Part shown: one piece after another, positions 1 through 9,038 of the stretch
Numbering within the stretch: the first letter of the stretch is position 1
Layout of the letters: each line of letters begins with the position of its first letter
Assembly (NCBI RefSeq): GCF_024584805.1
Contig: NZ_CP075715.1
Coordinates: 682,001-746,000 of the forward strand
Source: Streptomyces sp. FIT100
GTDB lineage: Bacteria; Actinomycetota; Actinomycetes; Streptomycetales; Streptomycetaceae
Direction: 5' to 3'
Length of the DNA stretch: 64,000 nucleotides
The notes under the pieces: generated by a model
Seen by the model: the letters and a program-made list of their open reading frames with translations, nothing else
The model's database searches: none
Told to the model about the DNA's origin: nothing
Position numbers and translations under genes: made by a program

Positions 1-23
1 CCAGGTCCTGATATGGTTCCCGT

Positions 24-500
24 ATGACCTCCCCCGTCCCCGCCCCCGATCCGGACGGCCTGCTGGCCGAGCAGCTGCTGCGGCTGACCCGCCGGCTCCA
101 CCGCATCCAGAAGCGCCATCTGGAGCCCGTCGGCATCACCCCCGCGCAGTCCCGGCTGCTGCGGGTCGTGGCCCACTACGATGGGGCTCCCCGGATGGCC
201 GACCTGGCCGACCGGCTGGAGGTCGTGCCGCGGGCGATCACCACGCTGGTCGACGGGCTGGAGGCGAGCGGCCGGGTCCGCCGGGTGCCGGACCCGGCCA
301 ACCGCCGGGTGGTGCGCATCGAGCTGACCGAGACCGGCCGTGTGACGCTGCGGGAGCTGCGCAGCGCCCGCCGGGCGGCAGCGGAGGACATCCTGGCACC
401 CCTCACCGCCGACCAGCGCGAGGTGCTCGGCGGGCTGCTGTCCGCTCTCGTCGACGGTGTACCGGGGCCGCGCTGCCGGCCCGCCGCCGAGTCCTCCTAG
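24..500 (+). CDS. MarR family transcriptional regulator
   Basis: A 158-aa winged helix-turn-helix protein. Residues 30-110 carry the MarR fold: a helix-rich start, a recognition-helix region (LADRLEVVPRAITTLVDGLE) and the basic wing (DPANRRVVRIELTETG). MarR proteins are dimeric DNA-binding repressors or activators that often respond to small phenolic or lipophilic ligands. Only 23 bases precede the ATG, so its promoter and any divergent partner lie outside the window. A two-gene ABC exporter lies about 4 kb downstream on the same strand, and MarR genes often control such exporters, but two opposite-strand glycosidase-type genes intervene, so a link is only a guess. No ligand can be assigned. 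Confidence 0.85.
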   Translation: MTSPVPAPDPDGLLAEQLLRLTRRLHRIQKRHLEPVGITPAQSRLLRVVAHYDGAPRMADLADRLEVVPRAITTLVDGLEASGRVRRVPDPANRRVVRIELTETGRVTLRELRSARRAAAEDILAPLTADQREVLGGLLSALVDGVPGPRCRPAAESS

Positions 501-561
501 TCCTCCTAGTCCTCGCGGCAGGCCGTCGGCGACCGGCCCTTCGGGGCCCCGGCATTCGGGG

Positions 562-2607
562 CTACTCCGCGCAGCCGACCTTCAGATCGGCCCAGTCCGC
601 GTGGTCGTTGCCGTTGCCGTCGTCGGCCGTGGTGGCGACGAGGCTGACGAACTGCGCCCCGCTGATGTCCACTTCGACGTGGCGGGCCGGGTCCTGCCAC
701 GAGACCTTCCCCGTGTCCACGGCCTTCTCCCGGTCCGTCCACACCTCGAAGGTGACCGTGCCGCGCTGCGCCGCCACATGGTCCTGGCTGTCGTCCACGC
801 CGACGTCCGCGGTGAGTGTGGTGCAGCGGCCCGCCGTGTAGTAGACGGCCTCGCTCCAGGCGTGCGTGCCCAGCCCCTTGGCGTAGACGGTGCCGCCGAT
901 CGTGAGCGGTGTCCCGTCGCCCTGGGGCTGGTCGCCGTTGGTCATGTCGCGCTCCATCGGGCCCCAGCCGTTGGTGGACTTCACCCACGGGGTGTCACTG
1001 AGCTGAGTGGCACCGCCCGGCACCGCCTCGGCGACGGTCACCCGGGTCGTGGAGGTGTCCGTGACCGTGCGGCCCCCGACCGTGTACCGCGCTGTGGCGG
1101 TGAGGTCGTACGAACCCGAGCCGAGCCCCGCCGGCGGAGTGAGCGTCCACGCGGTCGCCAGCGGACGCCCTTCCCGTACGAGGGAGGCCCGGGCCGGGCC
1201 CGCCGCCTCGACCGTCCAGCCTTCCGGCGCCTCGACCCGTACCGACGCGTCCTTCAGCGGCACCCGTCCGAGACCGGCGAGTTCCGTGCGCACGGTTCCC
1301 GGCCGGCCCGGCTCGACGAGGGAGGCCGCGGCGCCCTCGTACAGCAGCGGTGTGGTGAGCCCGAAGGAACGCGCGGGGGTGGCGGGTGCGGGTGCGCCGG
1401 GGCCGGCCGGTGCGACCCGGTAGACCGTGACCCCGTGCGCCGGAACCCCGGCCTTCAGCGCCCCGTTGCTGTGCAGTTCCTCGCCGGTGAACAGATCGCT
1501 CAGCCGGTACGTGGCGGCTCGCGGCAGGCCGGCCGCCGCCGCGGTCGTGGAGATCGTCACCGCGTAGTCGTTCTCGTTGTAGAGCGCGACGGCGACCGAG
1601 CCGTCGGCGAGCGGCTTGGCGAGGACGTACGCCCCGCCGTTCTCGGAGACCACGGCGGCCTGCCTGCCGAGCCGGTCCTGGTCGACCGCGATCAGGCCCC
1701 GGTTGAGCAGCAGTTCCATGGTCTGCGGTGAGGCGCTGCCCAGGTCCGTGCCGATCATGATGGGCGCGGCCATCATCGCCCAGAGGGCGAAGTGGGTGCG
1801 GTACTCGTGGTCGGTCATGCCGCCGTTGCCGACCTGGAGCATGTCGGGGTCGTTCCAGTGGCCAGGACCCGCGTACCGCGCGAGGGTCAGGTTCTTGCGG
1901 ACGATGGTCTTGACGCTGTCCCAGTCGTCGGTGATGTCCCCGGTGGTGCGCCACAGCTGGCCACCGACCGAGGTCCCCCATTCCCAGGGCTGGTTGGCGC
2001 CCCATTCGCAGATGCTGTAGACGATCGGGCGACCGGTGGCGGCGATCGCGTCGCCCATGGCGCGGTAGCGGTCCTGGGCGGGCAGGCCCTGGTTGTTGCA
2101 GTTGTCGTACTTGAGGTAGTCGATGCCCCAGTCGGCGAAGGTCCGCGCGTCGGTCGTCTCATGGCCGAGGCTGCCGGGGTACCCGGCGCAGGTGCTGGTG
2201 CCTGCGTCGCCGTAGATGCCGAGCTTCAGACCCTTGGCGTGGACGTAGTCGGCCAGCCAGGCCATCCCGTTCGGGAACTTGGCGGGGTCGGCGACCAGCC
2301 GGCCGTCGGCGTCGCGCTGCTTCAGGCTCCAGCAGTCGTCGATGGTGACGTACTCGTACCCCGCGCCCTTCAGCCCCTTGGCGACGAACGCGTCCACCGT
2401 GTCGGTGACGAGCTGCTGGTTCACCCCGCAGCCGACGGCGTTCCAGCTGTTCCAGCCCATCGGCGGGGTCTGGGCGAGCGGCGGGCGGGCGTCGGCGGGA
2501 GCTGTCGGCGGGGCGGGCGCCGTCGGCGGGGCGGCCGCGCTTCCCGTCCCGGTCGTTCCGGCGAGGAGGGCTGCGGTGCACAGCACGGCGGTCAGCAGTC
2601 GTCTCAT
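562..2607 (-). CDS. Secreted GH27 alpha-galactosidase with C-terminal NPCBM domain
   Basis: A 681-aa secreted glycoside hydrolase predicted to remove terminal alpha-galactose. The ATG at 2607 was chosen because it opens a typical signal peptide (MRRLLTAVLC..., cleavage near the alanines at 24-26); the frame is open further upstream but those residues are not protein-like. The GH27 barrel starts near residue 42 with PPMGWNSWN. The nucleophile is D168 in the YLKYDNC motif and the acid/base is D224 in TTGDI. A beta-sandwich linker follows, and the last ~150 residues (from ATQLSDTPW) match the NPCBM carbohydrate-binding domain. The next gene upstream on this strand encodes a PNGase A-like amidase, so both could act on the same glycoproteins. 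Confidence 0.93.
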   Translation of the reverse strand: MRRLLTAVLCTAALLAGTTGTGSAAAPPTAPAPPTAPADARPPLAQTPPMGWNSWNAVGCGVNQQLVTDTVDAFVAKGLKGAGYEYVTIDDCWSLKQRDADGRLVADPAKFPNGMAWLADYVHAKGLKLGIYGDAGTSTCAGYPGSLGHETTDARTFADWGIDYLKYDNCNNQGLPAQDRYRAMGDAIAATGRPIVYSICEWGANQPWEWGTSVGGQLWRTTGDITDDWDSVKTIVRKNLTLARYAGPGHWNDPDMLQVGNGGMTDHEYRTHFALWAMMAAPIMIGTDLGSASPQTMELLLNRGLIAVDQDRLGRQAAVVSENGGAYVLAKPLADGSVAVALYNENDYAVTISTTAAAAGLPRAATYRLSDLFTGEELHSNGALKAGVPAHGVTVYRVAPAGPGAPAPATPARSFGLTTPLLYEGAAASLVEPGRPGTVRTELAGLGRVPLKDASVRVEAPEGWTVEAAGPARASLVREGRPLATAWTLTPPAGLGSGSYDLTATARYTVGGRTVTDTSTTRVTVAEAVPGGATQLSDTPWVKSTNGWGPMERDMTNGDQPQGDGTPLTIGGTVYAKGLGTHAWSEAVYYTAGRCTTLTADVGVDDSQDHVAAQRGTVTFEVWTDREKAVDTGKVSWQDPARHVEVDISGAQFVSLVATTADDGNGNDHADWADLKVGCAE

Positions 2608-2802
2608 GGCGCGGCAGTGAAGCCGATCCGGCCGGGGTACGGCCAGTGATCGGGCATGGCCCGGGCGAAGAGTCCATGGGCCCGTCCCAAGAGTCCAACA
2701 GGCCCTGTGCGCATCAAGAGCCCCACCGGATAGGCTCCTTGACGGAGCTTCCGACGATCCGGACACCCGCCCGCCCCGCCGCCCCGCCGTGCGGTCGTCC
2801 CG

Positions 2803-4437
2803 TCAGCAGCGCAGCCGGTCCTCGGTCAGGACGCCCTGTACCGTCCGCAGTTCACGGTCATGGCAGCCGCCCGGCGCCCGCGGGCCGTGGAACCGGTAGC
2901 GCTCCGCAGTCGTACCGACCGCGTGACGCTGGTCGCGGGGCACACCGGCGGTGTAGGTCGCGTCGCCCTCGTACACGTCGTCCAGCCGCGACCAGCCCGT
3001 TCGCCGGCCGTCGCGCAGCACCGCGGTCTCGGCCCTGTCCCCGAGCGTGAGTACGGTCCTCAGCCGGTCACCGGCGCCGAGGGTCGTCTCGCCGTCCATC
3101 GTGTAGGTGCGGTGGGTGCGGGTCGTGGTCCGGCCCGAGACCACGGTCTCCCGGTCGGTCCAGGCGCCCTTGAGGGCGTCCGGGTTCTCCGCCTCGCCCC
3201 AGCGGTGCACCGACGAGTGGGCGACCGTGCGCGTCACGGTGGTCGCGATCCGGCCGTGCGAGGTATCCAGATAGCCTGCGGCGGTGAGGCGGTGGCCGCC
3301 CTTCGTGTCCAGCCGGTGCGGTGAACCAGGCGTGTACACCGCAGAGTTGGTGAGCTGCCCCTCCTCATGGCGGGTGAGTGCGCCGGTGACGACGGAGCGG
3401 CCCTCGTCCTGCCAGACCAGCAGATTGGCGGGCGTGCTCCAGCCGGTCTGCCCGGCCGGCACCCCGGCGACGGAGACCTCGATCCGGTGCGGACGGCCGT
3501 CGTTGAGCAGGGCCGCGAACGGCGTGAGGTCGTACTGCACCGGCCTGACGTCGAAGGCGCGGGGCCCGGGGATCACGTACCAGAGGAAGGGGTTGGACCA
3601 GCCACCGGTCCATACGGTCGGGAACGGCGCGGCGATGCCGGCGAGTTGTCCGTCGACCCTGATCTGCACCTCGCGGTAGGGGCCCTCGCCGGCCTTGCAC
3701 GCGTAGGGCGCCGGGTCGGGGACGGTAAGGTACCAGTACTCCTCGCATCCGCCGCCGGAGCCCGTCGCGTACACCTCGGCGAGGATCCGCTCCGCGTTGC
3801 GCGGAGTGGTGAGCGGAGCGGCGGGGTCGAGCGGGAGCACACGGTCGGGCACCCCGCCCGGAGGTGCTGTCCGGCCCTTGGCGGGATAGAAGCTGAGGGT
3901 GACGCGGACGTCGATGACTCCGGTGTGGACGTCGTCGACGACATTGCCGATGAGCATCTCGACGGGCTGGGGCCGGCGCAGGACGTCGGAGTAGGCGGTG
4001 ACGTCCTTCTCGACCGACCAGGCGATGCCGTCGGGCGAGGGCTGGGGGGTGGAGGTGCGGAAGACCTCGACCCCGCCGATCGCGAGGTGGCCGAGGCGGT
4101 CGTACTGGCGGCCCTTGACCGTGCCGTCCAGGCGCAGCACCACCTTGCTCCAGTTGCCGCCGCACCCCTCGGGCGGCGCGTAACTCCCCCTGTACGGCGT
4201 GAAGTCGCGGAACTGCGCGCTGGCGACGGTCAGGTCGCAGGACTTCCCCGCGGGGCGGGTGACGGGCGGCGCGGCCGTGACCGGGTCGTGCCAGTCGCTG
4301 CCGAACTCGGCGGGAGCGACGTCGCGTTCACCCGCGGGGCCCGCCGCTGCCGCCTGCGCCGGGGGCCCCGCTCCGAGCACGGATCCCGCGGCCAGCACGA
4401 GCCCGGCGAGCATGGACATGATCTGTTGTCGTCTCAT
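2803..4437 (-). CDS. Secreted PNGase A-type peptide-N-glycosidase family protein
   Basis: A 544-aa exported protein with a signal peptide (MRRQQIMSMLAGLVLAAG, Ala-rich cleavage site near 30). The body matches the plant/fungal PNGase A family: an early segment with FRDFTPYRGSY and WSKVVLRLDG, then RLGHLAIGGVEVFRTSTPQ, IGNVVDDVHTGVIDV and a C-terminal beta-rich half. Family members cleave the amide bond between N-glycan and asparagine. No catalytic residue is assigned here. It is divergent from the ABC exporter (168 bp between starts) and lies 195 bp upstream of the GH27 gene on the same strand, so the two may be co-expressed for scavenging glycoproteins. Family assignment is confident; substrate is inferred. 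Confidence 0.8.
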   Translation of the reverse strand: MRRQQIMSMLAGLVLAAGSVLGAGPPAQAAAAGPAGERDVAPAEFGSDWHDPVTAAPPVTRPAGKSCDLTVASAQFRDFTPYRGSYAPPEGCGGNWSKVVLRLDGTVKGRQYDRLGHLAIGGVEVFRTSTPQPSPDGIAWSVEKDVTAYSDVLRRPQPVEMLIGNVVDDVHTGVIDVRVTLSFYPAKGRTAPPGGVPDRVLPLDPAAPLTTPRNAERILAEVYATGSGGGCEEYWYLTVPDPAPYACKAGEGPYREVQIRVDGQLAGIAAPFPTVWTGGWSNPFLWYVIPGPRAFDVRPVQYDLTPFAALLNDGRPHRIEVSVAGVPAGQTGWSTPANLLVWQDEGRSVVTGALTRHEEGQLTNSAVYTPGSPHRLDTKGGHRLTAAGYLDTSHGRIATTVTRTVAHSSVHRWGEAENPDALKGAWTDRETVVSGRTTTRTHRTYTMDGETTLGAGDRLRTVLTLGDRAETAVLRDGRRTGWSRLDDVYEGDATYTAGVPRDQRHAVGTTAERYRFHGPRAPGGCHDRELRTVQGVLTEDRLRC

Positions 4438-4605
4438 GGGACGGGAGTGAATCGCGCGGACCGCAGCGGGCGCCAGAGCGCCTCGGCGGCCGGAAACGGA
4501 TCATGGCCGGTTGTCGTCAGGGCGCCTGAAAATCGCTTGCTACGGACGACTGCGGAGAGCGAACCTTGCACGTCCGAGGCCCTTCTTCCGAACGACTGGG
4601 ACGTC

Positions 4606-6486
4606 ATGCAGATTCGCGATCTTCCGTATCTCGATCCCGGACTACCGGATACGCGCTCGGGTCTCCGGTACCTGGTCTGGCTCGGGCGCAAGCAGCTCGG
4701 CGGGCAGCTGAAGTCACTCGCGTGGGGCATGCTCCACTTCGTCTCGGTGATGGCCCTCCCGTACGGCGTCGGCTTCGCCGTGCAGGCCGTGGTGGAGCGC
4801 TCCGGCAGCCGACTCGCGCTCGCGGGCGGGCTGATCGCCCTCGCGACGGTCGGGATCGCCCTCGGCGACACGATGCTGCACCGCACGGCCGTCACCAACT
4901 GGATCACCGCGGCCGCCCGGACGCAGCAGCTGCTCGCCCGCAGGACCGCCGAGCTGGGCTCCGCGCTCACCCGGCGCGTCGCGGCCGGTGAGGTCGTCGC
5001 CGTCTCGACGGGCGACGTCGAGAAGATCGGCTGGTTCGTGGAGGCGGTCTCGCGCTTCCTCGCCGCGGCGCTCACGGTCGTCCTGGTCGTCGTGGGGCTG
5101 CTGGTCTACCAGCCGGCGATCGGTGTCGTGGTCGCGATCGGCGTACCGGTGCTGGCGCTCGGCGTGCTGCCGCTGCTCCCCCGGGCCACCCGGCTGGCGG
5201 ACGCGCAGCGCGAGAAGGCGGGCAAGGCCACCGAGCTGGCCTCCGACACGGTCGCCGGGCTGCGGGTGCTGCGCGGTATCGGCGGCGAGGAGCTGTTCCT
5301 GCAGCGCTACCGGCGCGCCTCGCAGGAGGTGCGCCGGGCCGCCGTCCGCAGCGCGCGCATGTGGTCGCTGATCACGGCCGCCCAGGTGCTGCTGCCGGGC
5401 CTGCTGCTGATCGCCGTCGTCTGGTACGGCATCGGGCTGGTCGGGGCGGGGCGCATCGAGGTGGGCGAACTCGTCACGGTCTACAGCGCCGTGATGCTGC
5501 TGACCTACCCGCTGCGCCACTTCGAGGAGATCGCGATGGCGTACTCGTTCTCGCGGCCCTCCGCGCGGCGGGCCGCGCGGGTGCTGTCGCTGGAACGTCC
5601 CTCCGGCGGCTCCGGGGACGCGTCCGGCGGTCCGCCGGCGGGCGACCTGTACGACCCGGCGAGCGGGCTGCTCGCCCCGGCCGGGACGCTGACCGCGGTC
5701 GTCTGCGGCGATCCCGACGCGGCGGGCCGGCTGGCGGAGCGGCTCGGCGGGCACGCCGCCGAGCCGGGGGGCCTGCCCTCGGTGCTGCTCGGCGGGGTCG
5801 CCCTGGACGAGCAGCCGCGCGAGACCGCCCGCGCCGCGGTGCTGGTCCAGGACAAGGACCCGGTGCTGCTCTCCGGCAGCCTGACCGAGCTGCTCGACGT
5901 GCCCGCGTCCGGCGAGGTCTCCGCGACCGAGGCGCTGACCGCCGCCGAGTGCGCGGACGTGCTCGACGCGCTGGCGCAGGCGGCCCTGGACGGCGACCCG
6001 ATGGGCGCGCCCATCACCGAGCGCGGCCGCTCGCTCTCCGGCGGGCAGCGGCAGCGGCTGGCCCTGGCCAGGTCGCTGGTCGCGGACCCCGAGGTGCTTG
6101 TGCTCGACGAGCCGACGTCGGCCGTCGACTCGCACACGGAGGCGCGGATCGCCGAAGGGGTGCGGGCCCTGCGGACGGGGCGTACGACCGTCGTCCTCAC
6201 GTCGTCCCCGCTGCTGCTCGACCGCGCCGACCGGGTGGTGCTCGTCCACGAGGGCGAGGCCGTCGCCGTCGGCGTGCACCGGGAGTTGCTCCAGAAGGAG
6301 CCGCGCTATCGGGAGGTGGTGACCCGGGAGACGGAGACGGAGTCGGAACGGCTCGCCGTGCGCCCGAGCCCGGGCCCGGACACCGGAGAAGCGGTCGGCA
6401 CGGACGGAAACCCCGGCGACCTCGCCATCGCCGTCGCCGCCGACATCGGCGCCGACATCGACATCGACATCGAGGAGACCGCATGA
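4606..6486 (+). CDS. ABC exporter half-transporter A, degenerate Walker A
   Basis: A 626-aa membrane-ATPase fusion: an N-terminal six-helix exporter domain (about 25-310) followed by a nucleotide-binding domain. The ATG at 4606 begins the conserved MQIRDLPYLDPG; the open frame upstream is not protein-like. The ATPase half is asymmetric. The Walker A loop is lost (V366-CGDPDAAGRL, no GKS/T), and the H-switch is S533 (LTSSP) instead of His. The signature L477-SGGQ and Walker B D501/E502 are intact. It overlaps the next gene by ATGA, the usual arrangement for heterodimeric ABC exporters. The C-terminus ends in a run of Asp/Ile residues. The exported substrate is unknown. Confidence 0.92.
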   Translation: MQIRDLPYLDPGLPDTRSGLRYLVWLGRKQLGGQLKSLAWGMLHFVSVMALPYGVGFAVQAVVERSGSRLALAGGLIALATVGIALGDTMLHRTAVTNWITAAARTQQLLARRTAELGSALTRRVAAGEVVAVSTGDVEKIGWFVEAVSRFLAAALTVVLVVVGLLVYQPAIGVVVAIGVPVLALGVLPLLPRATRLADAQREKAGKATELASDTVAGLRVLRGIGGEELFLQRYRRASQEVRRAAVRSARMWSLITAAQVLLPGLLLIAVVWYGIGLVGAGRIEVGELVTVYSAVMLLTYPLRHFEEIAMAYSFSRPSARRAARVLSLERPSGGSGDASGGPPAGDLYDPASGLLAPAGTLTAVVCGDPDAAGRLAERLGGHAAEPGGLPSVLLGGVALDEQPRETARAAVLVQDKDPVLLSGSLTELLDVPASGEVSATEALTAAECADVLDALAQAALDGDPMGAPITERGRSLSGGQRQRLALARSLVADPEVLVLDEPTSAVDSHTEARIAEGVRALRTGRTTVVLTSSPLLLDRADRVVLVHEGEAVAVGVHRELLQKEPRYREVVTRETETESERLAVRPSPGPDTGEAVGTDGNPGDLAIAVAADIGADIDIDIEETA

Positions 6487-8264
6487 TCGGCGTGGCGCCG
6501 CCCGGGTACGACCCGGCGGCTCCCCGGACGGCGACCACCCTGCCGGTGGGCTCGCCCGCGACGGTGCGTGCCTACGTGGCCGAGCTGCTGCGGCGGCACC
6601 GCCGCGCGTTCACGGTGCTCATCGCCGTCAACACGGTGGCCGTCGTGGCCTCGATGACCGGGCCGTGGCTGCTCGGTTCGCTCGTGGAGCGGGCGGCCGA
6701 CGGGGCCCGTGAGATCCATCTGGGGCGCACCGCCGCCCTGTTCGCGGTGGCGCTGGCCGTCCAGGCCGTGTTCGTGCGGCTGGTGCGGCTGCGGGGCGCG
6801 ATGCTCGGCGAGCGGATGCTGGCGGACCTGCGCGAGGACTTCCTCGTACGGTCGGTCAGGCTGCCGCCGGGCGTGCTGGAGCGGGCCGGCACGGGCGATC
6901 TGCTCTCCCGGATCACGACGGACATCGACCGGCTGGCGAACGCGATGCGCGAGGCGGTCCCCCAGCTGACGATCGGCGTCTTCTGGATCGTGCTGCTGCT
7001 CGGCGGGCTTGCCCTGACCGCGCCGCCGCTGGCGCCCGCCGTACTGCTGGCCGTTCCGGTTGCGGTGATCGGCTGCCGCTGGTATTTCAAGCGGGCGCCG
7101 TCGGCGTACCGCTCGGAGGCGGCGGGTTACGCGGCCGTGGCGGCGGTGCTCGCGGAGACCGTCGACGCGGGGCGCACGGTCGAGGCGCACCGGCTCGGAG
7201 CGCGGCGCATCGCCCTGTCGGACCGGCGGATCAAGGAGTGGACGGCCTGGGAGCGGTACACGCTGTGGCTGCGCTCGGTGCTCTTCCCGGTCGTCAACGT
7301 CACGCACGCGACCGTGCTCGGCTCGGTGCTGATGGTCGGCGGCGTCTTCGTCCTCCAGGGCTGGATCGGGATCGGGCAGCTGACCACGGGTGCGCTGCTC
7401 GCGCAGATGATGGTCGACCCGGTGAACCTGATCCTGCGCTGGTACGACGAGCTCCAAGTAGCCCAGGTGTCACTGGCACGGCTGGTGGGCGTCCGGGAGA
7501 TCGAACCGGACGCCGGTGACGGGAAGGTCCGGCCCGAGGGCCGCACGGTGCGGGCCGACCAGGTCCACTTCGGCTACCGCGAGGGCGTCGACGTGCTCCA
7601 CCGGGTGTCGATGGACGTGCCGCCCGGCACCCGGCTGGCGCTGGTGGGCCCGTCGGGCGCGGGCAAGTCCACACTGGGCCGGCTGCTCGCGGGGATCTAC
7701 GCCCCGCGCACGGGCCGGGTGACGCTCGGCGCGGCCGAGCTGTCCCGGATGCCCGCGGAGCGGGTCCGGGAGCATGTGGCGCTGGTCAACCAGGAGCACC
7801 ACGTCTTCGTGGGCTCGCTGCGCGACAATCTGCTGCTCGCACGGGCGGGGGCCGAGGACGCGGAGCTGTGGGCGGCGCTGGGTGCGGTGGACGCGGACGC
7901 CTGGGCGCGTGCGCTGGACGACGGCCTCGACACGGAGGTCGGCTCGGGCGGCGCGTCGCTCACCCCGGCCCAGGCCCAGCAGATCGCCCTCGCCAGGCTG
8001 GTCCTCGCGGACCCGCACACGCTGGTCCTGGACGAGGCGACGTCGCTGCTGGACCCGAGGGCGGCCCGGCATCTGGAGCGTTCCCTGGCCCGGGTCCTCG
8101 ACGGCCGTACGGTCGTGGCGATCGCGCACCGGCTGCACACGGCCCACGACGCGGACGTGATCGCCGTCGTCGAGAACGGCCGGATCAGCGAACTGGGCAG
8201 CCACGCGGAGCTGGTGGCGGCGGACGGTGCGTACGCGGCGCTGTGGCGGTCCTGGCACGGGTGA
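6483..8264 (+). CDS. ABC exporter half-transporter B, degenerate signature motif
   Basis: The 593-aa partner of the preceding half-transporter, starting inside its stop codon (ATGA), which implies translational coupling and equal stoichiometry. The membrane domain spans roughly residues 30-320. The nucleotide-binding domain has a normal Walker A (G389-PSGAGKST), Walker B (D517/E518) and H-switch (H549 in AIAHRL), but the LSGGQ signature is replaced by L493-TPAQ. Together with the A subunit this leaves one complete ATP site (Walker A of B plus LSGGQ of A) and one fully dead site. Such heterodimers are exporters of drugs, lipids or peptides; nothing nearby identifies the cargo. Confidence 0.92.
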   Translation: MIGVAPPGYDPAAPRTATTLPVGSPATVRAYVAELLRRHRRAFTVLIAVNTVAVVASMTGPWLLGSLVERAADGAREIHLGRTAALFAVALAVQAVFVRLVRLRGAMLGERMLADLREDFLVRSVRLPPGVLERAGTGDLLSRITTDIDRLANAMREAVPQLTIGVFWIVLLLGGLALTAPPLAPAVLLAVPVAVIGCRWYFKRAPSAYRSEAAGYAAVAAVLAETVDAGRTVEAHRLGARRIALSDRRIKEWTAWERYTLWLRSVLFPVVNVTHATVLGSVLMVGGVFVLQGWIGIGQLTTGALLAQMMVDPVNLILRWYDELQVAQVSLARLVGVREIEPDAGDGKVRPEGRTVRADQVHFGYREGVDVLHRVSMDVPPGTRLALVGPSGAGKSTLGRLLAGIYAPRTGRVTLGAAELSRMPAERVREHVALVNQEHHVFVGSLRDNLLLARAGAEDAELWAALGAVDADAWARALDDGLDTEVGSGGASLTPAQAQQIALARLVLADPHTLVLDEATSLLDPRAARHLERSLARVLDGRTVVAIAHRLHTAHDADVIAVVENGRISELGSHAELVAADGAYAALWRSWHG

Positions 8265-8306
8265 GCAGCCCCGGCCCTGCCCCGCTCCCGCCCCGGCGGC
8301 CCGGTG

Positions 8307-8990
8307 TCAGCCGGCGGGCGGGGCGGGCCGGGACCGGAGGTCGAGCCAGCGGCGGAGCGGGATCGCGGCCAGCCACGAGATCTGGGCGACCTTCGGTGAG
8401 ACGAGGGTCAGGGGGATCGAGGCGGCGAAGACAAGCACCATCACCACGCCTTCCTGGACGGAGCGGCGCAGGCTCTCCCGCCCCAGCCCCGGCGTGGCCA
8501 GCTCGGGCCGGAAGTGGAGCCGTAGCGACATGGCCGTGAGCAGCGCGGAGGCGAGGGCGATCACTCCCGCGTAGACGGCCGTCGCCGGTGCGGTGTCGCC
8601 GTATTCGCTGATCAGGCGGGTCGGGAACGGGAGCCCGGCGATCACGGCCAGCAGTGCCAGATAGAGATAGAGCAGCCACGAGTCGAGCCGGGCGACCTTG
8701 GCGAACACCGCGTGCTGGCTCAGCCAGAGCACCCCGATGACCACGAAGCTCAGCAGGAACGCGCCCACGTCGGCGAGGATGTCGAGCAGCGCGTCGCCGA
8801 GCCGCGCGTCGGGCAGCCCCTTCGGCACGTTGATGTCGAGGGCCAGCAGGGTGATCGCGATGGCGAAGACCGCGTCGCCGAACGCGAGCAGCCGCTCCCG
8901 CCCGATGACGCTGTCGACGTCCTCGGCTCCGGGGCCTCGTCCGACTGGGCTCACGGCCCGGACGCTACCTGCGGGCGCCGGCGGCGGCAT
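8307..8990 (-). CDS. TMEM175/DUF1211 family membrane protein (putative K+ channel)
   Basis: A 227-aa integral membrane protein with about six hydrophobic segments. The first helix carries the family hallmark region RLLAFGDAVFAIAITLLALDI. The conserved triad in this family is usually F-S-D; here it reads F-G-D. Prokaryotic TMEM175 proteins form potassium-selective channels as tetramers, with this helix lining the pore. The start is uncertain: the ATG at 8990 is used, but a GTG at 8954 would give a shorter N-terminus and neither has a clear ribosome site. It is convergent with the ABC exporter operon. Confidence 0.8.
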   Translation of the reverse strand: MPPPAPAGSVRAVSPVGRGPGAEDVDSVIGRERLLAFGDAVFAIAITLLALDINVPKGLPDARLGDALLDILADVGAFLLSFVVIGVLWLSQHAVFAKVARLDSWLLYLYLALLAVIAGLPFPTRLISEYGDTAPATAVYAGVIALASALLTAMSLRLHFRPELATPGLGRESLRRSVQEGVVMVLVFAASIPLTLVSPKVAQISWLAAIPLRRWLDLRSRPAPPAG

Positions 8991-9038
8991 CCGGCGTTGG
9001 TCCGAACGCCGCCCCTGCCCCAGGACCTGTACGGGGCC

